A stretch of DNA of 64,000 bases from Zoroaster sp. YZ-2022 (taxonomy: Eukaryota > Echinodermata > Asteroidea > Forcipulatida > Zoroasteridae), in assembly GCA_029582265.1 (NCBI GenBank), contig CM055823.1:13714060-13778059 (forward strand). Direction: 5' to 3'. Shown here piece after piece: positions 39,954 through 64,000 of the stretch. The notes under the pieces are model-generated. The model was given only the letters and a program-made list of their open reading frames with translations. It did no database searches and was not told the origin of the DNA. A program made the translations under genes and the position numbers. How positions within the stretch are numbered: position 1 is the stretch's first letter; each line of letters begins with the position of its first letter.

Positions 39954-42520
39954 CATTCTATATAAATTGTGTTCGAAAGATAATTATTTTCAAACGATTT
40001 TTCACATTTCCCGTACAAGATATCTGACAATTTTTACAATAATTTAATGTCACCCAAATTAATGTTTAAAAAAACCGTTGTTGGTCAATAATACTTAGAA
40101 TCCCTATAAACAAACACCACATTTGAAATGATTTGGTATCATTAATTTTGTACCGTCCAAAATATCAGAATATTTTAATACTGTCCCAAAGAAGGCTTCA
40201 TGCAGACTCAATTTCCGTCACAACACTTTCTTCCATTAATTAATGCATGTCCAAATAATGTTGTAAAAACCCGATCTTGGTTTTTAAAATCTGAAATTAA
40301 GCTTGCCTGGAGATATTTTCTTGGAGATGGTTTACAAATTATGTAATTTGGACGGGAAGCTAGAATGCAACGAAATCGTTATAAAACGGATCTGTTGTAT
40401 ATGATTAAAATATTTGTTGCCACCATTTAAATAAGTTTAATTAGTTTTTCGTTTTAATTGAATTAACAGGGTTGGCTTTGGAATTAAAACAGAACTTGTT
40501 CATGCATAAATTCAATCTGCCTGAAGGTATTCTCAAAACGAAGCAGCAAAAATATTACGATATTTCGGTACAAAATAATTTCAGAAACTGATAAAAAAAG
40601 AGATGCCAAACAGTTTTTAAACCAAATAAATGGAGCTGGCATTGATTAAATGCAGAATTATTGGCGCAGAAATTAATTTTGCCTGAAGATATACTCCTGG
40701 GAACAACATAAAAATATTCTTATATATCGGAGGGGAAATGGAACAGACTATGGTACAATTTGTGTATTTTATTTTATTTTTCAATTTAATTGGCCTGGCA
40801 TGTGCTAAAATGTTCTTCATATCCATGGGACTGATGAGTTCATCGACTATCCAATAATTATTATTGTAGATTAATTAATTTCTTTCACTGGGGATGCAAC
40901 ATTAATATCATACAATTTCAAGGTGCAAATGTTAACATTTAATTTAGCGATTAAGTTCATTTAATTCAAATCAATTTACTACACTTTATTTCCATTCAAT
41001 TACACTGCAAAACACAATGTGAAACACACCAGAATAAGTAGACTAAAAAGTACTATGAACATTATTAACATGTATATAATCAAATGGGGGAATTTTTAGT
41101 ACACGAACCTGTCCACAAATAGTTTTCCCGTTGATCTATTCACATTTTAGGGCTGTTGTAACATTGAGTCCCAGTTGGATTCTGAAAAACAGCGCCCTCA
41201 TCACGTGTCCAAGATAAGCATGAACATTTTTTTACAAATTAAAAGTGTACTCAATCTTCACTCGACAAACAAATACCCGTTTCGTTCAAACTTTCCAGAA
41301 GCATGGGTATTTGCTACATGGATATTTATTTACATAAAACTGCATGTAATTTACAGTCCTGACAGTCTTTAAATTTGAACAGTCTTCCAATGTTGCTTTC
41401 ATCTTTCCTGCTGAGAACAACTTCCAAAGGATGGCATTTTCAAATGAGAGTACATATTTCCATTTCCATTTCCAAATAAGGGAAACATTTAAATAATTAT
41501 AACAATGATTAACTAGAGGTTAAGCTTTTGATGAAAACGCTGACATGGGTTTCGGATGTATTAATAATATTGGGCACTGATGTCCCAAGTTCTTTGTATG
41601 ATATATTGAAATAAGCTGAAAATGTGCATTGATTGTAGTCATTGTATACAAAAGTTGCATTGTGTGTTCCTTAGGCGTCCAATTAGTAATAACTCGTCCA
41701 AACGTAATTTTAGGCAAGACCCGATCGACAGGACGGCCGGGTGTATGGGATGAGACTGTGCGTGGGAGTTTTTTTGGGAACAGTAGCCTAGGTGGCACTG
41801 CAGGAGACTGATTTGTATGTGGATAAATGCAAAGGATGTAACAAATCAAGTTAATGCCCTTCCATTAAATGTGTGCAACGAACGATTCTCAAACGATTCA
41901 AACATACGAAAATAATAACTTAAACATCGTATTGTAGAATCAACCCATGTGTACAAACCAAAGATCGTATAGCGCCGCACATCTTTGGTACAAACCCTGT
42001 AGCTACAAACACTACGTCACGTAATCATACAAACGTGTACAGTCCCTATGGAAATTTCCCTTTCTGTAAAACCACCACCGGTGACCGCTAGAGTTGAATG
42101 GCAACAGAACGTGCACTATTTTTTATTGCTATCGTAAGGGTGAGAAAAGATGGTACCACATTCTACCCATAGTTGGTAAATTCGAGCAATAACATTTCGA
42201 AGTTAATAATATTGCCTACATCATAATCTTCGCAGATTAGACTAAAATGTTAATGAAATAATATTTACTGACGTAATGATGACGTAATTGGTTTTAGAAA
42301 CTAAGTCACATTATGGGCTTTCATATGATGCATGTTTTGTTTTTATGCGAAAATGCTAAGTGCTTATATGACACAATTGACAGCTTGAATTGTGTGTCGA
42401 GTTTTGTTTAGGTCGAGTTTTCACAAGGGTCGAGGTGTCGAGATGTCTTCAGTATGACATCATCCATCGACAACTTTCACGTGTTAAACCTATGGGGTTT
42501 TGGCAGAAACAAGAAAAATA
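39954..42520. other. Intergenic, no gene recognised
   Basis: AT-rich. A GC-richer patch at 41640-41820 has ORFs on both strands (minus: RPVDRVLPKITFGRVITNW) that I cannot assign. Near 41107-41180 lies the diverged partner of a repeat at 22881-22960. Confidence 0.35.
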
Positions 42521-42524
42521 ATCG

Positions 42525-42572
42525 CATGAAAACAATAGGGTTGGCGACCAGGCCGAAACCCTAATTATTTAG
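42525..42572 (+). repeat. Hairpin-ended repeat terminus, variant
   Basis: GAAAACAATAGGGTT / AACCCTAATTATT around a CG-rich loop, preceded by GAAACAAGAAAAATAA. The layout matches the hairpin termini at 20-105 and 22575-22668 with a different stem. Directly followed by the 30-bp minisatellite. Confidence 0.35.
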
Positions 42573-43330
42573 TGTTCAACCCTGTATCAACATACATCAA
42601 AGTGTTCAACCCTGTATCAACATACACTGTACATCAAAGTGTTAACCCTGTATCAACATACATCAAAGCATAACCCTGAATCAACATACATCAAAGTGTT
42701 CAACCCTGTATCAACATACATCAAAGTGTTCAACCCCGTATCAACATACATACAAGTGTTCAACCCCGTATCAACATATATACAAGTGTTCAACCCCGTA
42801 TCAACATACATACAAGTGTTCAACCCCGTATCAACATACATCAAAGTGTTCAACCCTGTATCAACATACATCAAAGTGTTCAACCCTGTATCAACATACA
42901 TCAAAGTGTTCAACCCTGTATCAACATACATCAAAGTGTTCAACCCTGTATCAACATACATACAAGTGTTCAACCCTGTATCAACATACATAGAAGTGTT
43001 CAACCCTGTATCAACATACATCAAAGTGTTCAACCCTGTATCAACATACATACAAGTGTTCAACCCTGTATCAACATACATCAAAGTGTTCAACCCTGTA
43101 TCAACATACATACAAGTGTTCAACCCTGTATCAACATACATACAAGTGTTCAACCCTGTATCAACATACATACAAGTGTTCAACCCTGTATCAACATACA
43201 TACAAGTGTTCAACCCTGTATCAACATACATAGAAGTGTTCAACCCTGTATCAACATACATACAAGTGTTCAACCCTGTATCAACATACATACAAGTGTT
43301 CAACCCTGTATCAACATACATACAAGTGTA
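42573..43330. repeat. 30-bp minisatellite, about 25 copies
   Basis: Unit GTGTTCAACCCTGTATCAAC-ATACATACAA, variants ATACATCAAA and ATACATAGAA. The period of 30 keeps all frames open, so long repetitive ORFs appear on both strands (42639-43367 plus, 43333-42653 minus). These are artefacts without other coding evidence. Confidence 0.95.
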
Positions 43331-43691
43331 CATGGTTCCCTTTAAGTTTAAAAGTCTAATATCTTAAAAATGTCAAGATTATCCAACACTGTTATTTATA
43401 GCTCGTGCTATATTATATTCTTCGAAACTTCCATAAGCTTTGGTTCACTGATAAAAACAAAAACAAAAAACATGTTAACTATATATAAGGCTACAATTCC
43501 AAACAACGAGAATGAGAAGCAAATCAAACCCAACCACAACATTCGTGTATCAATAAAGGCATTAATGCTGAACAAAAACAACTGCAAAACAAGCTAAATT
43601 AAGTGCTGAAAGTCCTGTCAATTATATGAACCTTTTAAAATAATGATTTATATGTTATGACTCGTATGAGATTTTTGTTTTAAGTAATAAA

Positions 43692-43797
43692 AATAAAGAT
43701 GTATCACTTGTGTTTTACGCTATTTTACCAGCAATTCTGAGGGGAAAAAATACTAGTAAAATAGTGAAAAACACAGGCAATACATGTACATCTTTAT
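43692..43797. repeat. Long imperfect palindrome (MITE-like)
   Basis: ATAAAGATGTATCACTTGTG...TATTTTAC and its inverted partner GTAAAATAGTGAAAAACACA...CATCTTTAT enclose ~28 bases. Arms ~36-42 bp with small gaps. It could fold into one hairpin and probably is a foldback MITE. Confidence 0.65.
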
Positions 43798-44704
43798 AAT
43801 GTCCTCATGAATGTATTACTGGAACAAAATGTTGTATGGTTAGTTAACCTTATCGAGTGGTTAACAATTAAGTGTAAATACAATATTTTATGATTGGTGA
43901 TTTTTAAAGAGAATTTGCAAAATGAGTTACATTACAGTTTGTCCTAATACATTAATACCCAGCAATGGCCAGTGCTCACTAAATTTTAGCTAAAAAGTAG
44001 TTATCAAACAATTCTAGCATATAATGCTTACTTTTTATGGTAACTATGTCCCCCAATATTCTGTTTTTGTAACTTGCATGTAAATTGAGTTTTAAATTTT
44101 AGATTAATTACATAACACCAACATGTAGATGTTGCAATGTATGCAGTTTCAACTGAAGGTCGTTTTTCTTTCAATTTCCCAAGCAAGCAATCTATTCCTT
44201 GTTGTCAGGAAACAACTAATGAATTAAACTTATTCACATGTTAGTAACATGCTGAAGTCAATCTCTATCTTTAAGTTACAACCACATCTTTTTTACTCAT
44301 GTTTCTGCAACAGTGCAACTTGGTAAATGTATGTGGAAATGTTAATAAAGATGTATTCTCAGATGCTTTCGATACTGAAAACTTCAAGTGGCTAATGTTG
44401 TTAGCACTAACTACAGATGGATCTGTTTTAATAAATGATATGGTGTATTCATTAAAGAAAACATAAAATAGATATATGCAGATTTGTTTTTATTAATATT
44501 GGTGCCGATGCATTCAAGAAATTGACATTTCAACATGTTCCATGACCAAGACACAAGGAAAGATGAATCAAGTTAAAAATTAATCGTGGCATGGACTTAT
44601 ATAAACAAGGGTGTATAAACAAGGTGACAGTCATAAAATGCTTATTTTGAGAAAAAGACCTTGTTTTTCTAAGATTGTCCGATTCTACAAATACATGTAC
44701 TGTA

Positions 44705-44856
44705 TTAACCCTAACCACCCAAAACCCATCAAACTCAACAGCTGGTTGTGTTGTATTTTGATGAACTCAGTACAGTATAGCTAGCCCATGCATGGTGTTG
44801 GATTTCGGTGGATTCAGGAAGGTTCCTAGCCAAAACCATTAGGGGGTTAGGGTTAA
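44705..44856. mobile_element. 152-bp MITE with TTAACCCTAACC inverted ends
   Basis: TTAACCCTAACCACC at the left and GGGGGTTAGGGTTAA at the right (14 of 15). The interior GTGTTGGATTTCGGTGGATTCAGG...GCCAAAACCATTA is also found in reverse at about 63640-63690, so it is a dispersed family. Confidence 0.7.
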
Positions 44857-45208
44857 AGTAAGAATAAGATGAAGAATGAGTTATTATGCACAAATTGTTT
44901 TTATAAAAAAAATTGTTCCTGGTCCTCAATTCTAAGACTCGCACTGATTCAATTCAACACAAATATCATTTAAAGCTATGTACCCAAATACTAGATGCAT
45001 GCACACCTCAAAAATGTAATACCTCTTTCCCATTTAAATTTTTTAGGCACAACATTTTTGGGCCTCATTACCACCTTTTTTCAAAAATGTAGCCATGCCA
45101 AAGCTATTTGAAACCCAAGATGAATCCAACCCTCAAAATTATAGTTGGCCCATACTAAACCACCATGCCAAAGTTGATGCTTTTACCACAAAGTGCTTAC
45201 TATTTTGC

Positions 45209-60795
<15,587 letters not shown>

Positions 60796-61980
60796 CTGAT
60801 ATAAAAACAAGGATAACCTCAGTAAATATTGAGTATGTAAATGGTGTACGTGAAAACAGACAATTGTGAGGGATACAATTGTGGAAATGATCTAATATGG
60901 AACAATCTTTAAATGTGAATCATCTTTAGGAATTCCTGCATCCCACTGGAAACTTATTGAGTAAAAACCATTGCCAAAATATGGTGCAGTTTTCCAATTA
61001 TGTCGCAAGCGAATACTGCAATTATCAGATATGTGACATCTGTGGATACAATATGTCGCAAGCGAATACTGCAATTTTTCACTACCATAGTGCAATATTG
61101 CTCCATTGACAACTCACATGTTCGCAAGTTGGTTCTATTTATTCACATGAGAATTTCAATAAACTTATATCATTACAATATTTCACACACAGATCCATTA
61201 CTCATTAGTTTCAACCACTTGTGCCTCTGCCCCCAAAAGTATTGATGCCTCAATATAAGCACTGTACTGATGTATACGGTCATGTTCATACAGTTACAAC
61301 CCCAGTCATCAGTACAGTGCATATAGACTGTTAGGAAGAAGCTGACCATGAATCTGATACACTTCAACATGGTGGCAATGTAATAAATACAGAAAGGGTT
61401 CTCCTGCAACTCAAGTTAGTTGTGGACATCAATGACAAGGATCTACATGGATCTACAAGGATCTACATGTGTAAAACAAATATCGAGTGTTTACAATTAA
61501 ACTACATGTAGATCTCTCAGTAAAATCTACACTGATCCATACAATACAGATACTTTTACCATTGAAGCAATTAAGTGTGTTCCATTTATGAACAAGTAAA
61601 CAATGTACATTCATGTGCATATGGATAAATGTTTCAAAATATAAATGCCATAAACATTAGTTTCCAACTTATAAGCACAGCCTTATAAGGTTGGCCCAAC
61701 ACAGGCTGGACAAATTCTTCTTTTACATGAAATACATGTACTACATTCATAAGCTACGAAACAACATAAAAACATTGCATTTACTTATATTCATTTTTTC
61801 CCATAATGTATACATTATGGGAAACAAAGCCATTTCACTCAAGGGATTATTGTTATATGAAGAAACAATATTATATTATAAAACACAAGCTTATTAGTTT
61901 AATACCCGATCATGATCAGGTTTTGATAGCATGTAATCATAGGAAGTAGGTTATGATTAGGTTAAATAAAATATGTAGGG
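60796..61980. other. Upstream of the first recognised ADA2 exon, no exon found
   Basis: An AATACTGCAATT word follows TATGTCGCAAGCG twice (61002-61075, a short local duplication of about 48 bp). No N-terminal ADA2 exon recognised. Confidence 0.35.
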
Positions 61981-61989
61981 TTTCATATG

Positions 61990-62262
61990 AGGTTTGTGGG
62001 AATGATGTGAACACTACTGGGTAAGCTATGTTTCAGAAGGTGGCATTTTTCGTGTAGAAACATCATTGGATCTGACTCTTGAACACGCAATATAAAATTG
62101 TCCATGAGAGAAGTCGGGTTTGAAAAGATGAAGTCCTGCAACTTCAAGGGTAACGGTTTGTCATTGCTCGGCCTTGTTGAATGTCGTGGTAAATTCACAA
62201 ATTTGTTGGTGTTGCAGCTTTTCCCCTTCTCTGAATTGAAGGTCCCCCATGTGAGTATGCCC
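61990..62262 (-). pseudogene. Pif1/Helitron-type helicase C-terminal remnant
   Basis: One minus-strand frame reads FTTTFNKAEQ, a stop, QTVTLEVAGLHLFKPDFSH, GQFYIACSRVRSNDVST. This is the final helicase motif region (NKAxGQT...FSHGQxYVAxSR) of Pif1-like helicases, as found at the C-terminus of Helitron RepHel proteins. An internal stop and isolation show it is dead. It could derive from a Helitron, which would match the hairpin-ended repeats in this window. Confidence 0.6.
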
Positions 62263-63600
62263 TCAATTTTTCCTTAAAAAGTAAGATGTGAAGTCCATAA
62301 TTATATACATTTGAGAGACTGTGTTGATATTGGTCCGATATAATGACCTGGGGTACTTGACTTCCAACTGAGTATTTTGGATACAATAAGCCCTGACAAA
62401 GTGGTGCTAATTTGCTTCAAAGCGTAGGACCCTTTCCAAAAATGGATGCTTGCCAGTGATGTTGTTTTCACTATAGTGTACTGGGTGGTTTCCTTCGGGA
62501 TTGGAATAACTGGATGGGCCTCTGGAGTAAAATAAAATAAAAGTTTAGACATCACTCAATATTTTGTCCGTTATTTTTAATATTTGTAATGACTTTTGAT
62601 TTAGCATTGGTTTGTATTGGTGCACCCGGCCCCACTAAATAGTGACAATCAATCAATGTTTTGAATTTAAGTTTTAACAATTGTAAGAGTTTAATGATTT
62701 TTTAAATATTTTGTATTAAGCATTGGTTGCCATGAGCGTTGATTTGGTGCGGTGTAGCCCTATCCCAGCAAACATTTTATTATTGGCCCGATACTGGCCT
62801 ATACACACGTATACATGTACAGTTAGTTTAACAGCAAATACAGTACTGGCCAGGCTGTATAATGGAAGAGCAAGAGTATTATAATGAGAATACATACAGG
62901 GGACCTGACGTACATGGTTGTCCAATGTTGGAGATATGGTGGTGAATAACGTGACGCCATTAGGCAAATGAAACATGCACCAAATGCAGGTTCAGGTACT
63001 GTAATGGCGTGGGTGACAGCCGCCGCATAGCAGAAATGATCGGGGTGAAACGTGGGAAAAGACCTTTCCCCTTGCGCGGAAATAATGCCATCTGGCTATT
63101 TCTAAGGATGGCCAAGACACTCTCTGGATTTTTTTCACACCGCCAGGGGTAAGTCCACAGCCAGAGAACCCTGAGGCACCAGCGAACACTTCCGACGAAC
63201 ACAAAAGAGGCGGTTTGGGAGTTATGCTCTTATAACATAAGATATACTGTACAGATACACATACATGCTTGAAAGAGAAAGTAACAACTTGACAAGGTAA
63301 GTGTTTATTTCAACCATCCAGTTTTCAAAAAACATTTGACAAACCTAATCTGTAAGAGATTCATTATAATAGGTGCTCATGTTTTTAAAACGTAAACTGT
63401 TACATAGGTTTTTAATGTTTTTCAAACATTTTAAGGACAGCAACTTTTAAATAATAATTCATTCATTTGAAACACAATGTATAGACCCTTTCACTGGGTG
63501 CAGATTGAATAATTTCTCAGGATGTTTAGTTGGTACCATTACACATCAAGAATTCACATCAAGAAAGTTTTTAGATTAATATTCAGTAATTTTGGAACTG
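62263..63600. other. No gene recognised
   Basis: Repeat-derived looking DNA; overlapping minus-strand ORFs at 63204-62960 have no recognisable domain. Confidence 0.3.
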
Positions 63601-63604
63601 GGTG

Positions 63605-63850
63605 ATTACCAAATGTAAACACCTTACCACCATAACCACCTAGCTATTTTGGCTAATAAGAACCCTCCTGAATCCGCCAAAATCCAACACAATGCACAAA
63701 CACTACCACCCAACTGTTGGGACACCTGGCCCCATGCAATGTATCCCTGTCTGGGCTATACAGTACTGATCAGTCCATCAAAATACAACACCATACAGTA
63801 GCACTATCACCCAACTGTTGGACTTAGCTGGAATTAGGACACCCAGTCCC
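63605..63850 (-). repeat. Dispersed MITE-family copy, partly doubled
   Basis: In reverse it matches the interior of the element at 44705-44856 (GTGTTGGATTTTGGCGGATTCAGGAGGGTTC...AGCCAAAATAGC). The block CCAACTGTTGG...ACACC...CCCATG(C/T)AA...GTATCCCTGTC occurs twice in it (63713-63752, 63810-63870). Confidence 0.55.
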
Positions 63851-63877
63851 ATGTAAAGTATCCCTGTCAGGCAAGCA

Positions 63878-63990
63878 CGGATTACCGCATGGGCAAACTG
63901 GGCACGTGCCCCGGGCCCAGGAGCCAATAGGGGCCCTTGGTTTTCAAAAAAAAAAGAAAAAAGCATAGTACTAGTAGTATTATGCGCGTG
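63878..63990 (-). repeat. Dispersed repeat fragment at the window edge
   Basis: CACGGATTACCGCATGGGCA...GTGCCCCGGGCCCAGGAGCC-AATAGGGGCCCTTGG, A-rich tail, then GTATGGGCCC. This looks like the edge of a common DNA-transposon-derived repeat; cut off by the window. Confidence 0.35.
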
Positions 63991-64000
63991 TATGGGCCCG

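Noticed and set aside
42639..43367. Long repetitive ORFs (242 aa plus, 226 aa minus) as protein genes
   Set aside because: They exist only because the minisatellite period is 30; both strands are equally open, and there is no start context, domain or codon bias.
60892..61409. Upstream exons of the ADA2-like gene
   Set aside because: Translations show no ADA2 N-terminal pattern and no exon ending in the phase needed for the exon at 60795.

Overview
The window is animal nuclear DNA. Its protein genes are split by introns with consistent phases and GT/AG sites, it has a tandem 5S rDNA cluster, and it is rich in transposons and minisatellites. The abundance of TACATGTA-type words, a tRNA-Leu SINE, a Ty3-type element, a DIRS-type element and a Polinton suggest a marine invertebrate, possibly a non-chordate deuterostome. 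The phylum is an inference and is not proven by the sequence.

Layout: 0-1.6 kb holds a 5'-truncated L2/CR1-like LINE (minus strand). 2.1-2.55 kb is a 180-bp-period 5S rRNA mini-array that runs straight into a ~167-bp tandem array of a tRNA-like repeat (2.55-5.9 kb). That array is interrupted by nested DNA transposons: a small inverted-repeat element, a THAP-bearing element with terminal inverted repeats (TIRs), and a hairpin-ended Helitron-like element carrying a ~150-bp satellite. 7.7-14.4 kb is a three-exon BTB-BACK-Kelch (KLHL family) gene on the minus strand. Its first coding intron contains a 41-bp minisatellite of about 48 copies built from the end of the upstream exon plus its splice donor. 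15.6-20.4 kb is a complete but decayed Ty3-type LTR retrotransposon with a 5-bp target duplication. 20.75-21.1 kb is a tRNA-Leu-derived SINE whose tail matches the 3' end of the LINE at the window start.

23.5-39.95 kb is a full-length Polinton/Maverick (about 16.45 kb, ~235-bp TIRs). It carries a badly decayed family B DNA polymerase, a frameshifted retroviral-type integrase, a packaging ATPase, a double-jelly-roll-type major capsid candidate, a minor capsid candidate, and about ten smaller conserved or unknown genes. Most of the right half is open or nearly open. Most start codons sit directly behind a TATAAA/AATAAA-like box, and the terminal ~100 bp of the right end folds back on itself.

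42.57-43.33 kb is a 30-bp minisatellite. 45.2-60.8 kb holds seven consecutive exons of a secreted-type adenosine deaminase (ADA2/ADGF family) on the minus strand, with all recognisable catalytic motifs and consistent phases; its 5' exons were not found. Its introns host a ~3.4-kb element with long inverted repeats and a decayed multi-exon gene (46.5-49.95 kb), a DIRS-type tyrosine-recombinase retrotransposon (about 51.9-55.9 kb), a ~145-bp tandem array (57.56-58.19 kb) and a ~1.26-kb inverted-repeat element (59.07-60.33 kb). The last 3 kb contains a Pif1/Helitron-type helicase remnant and dispersed repeats.
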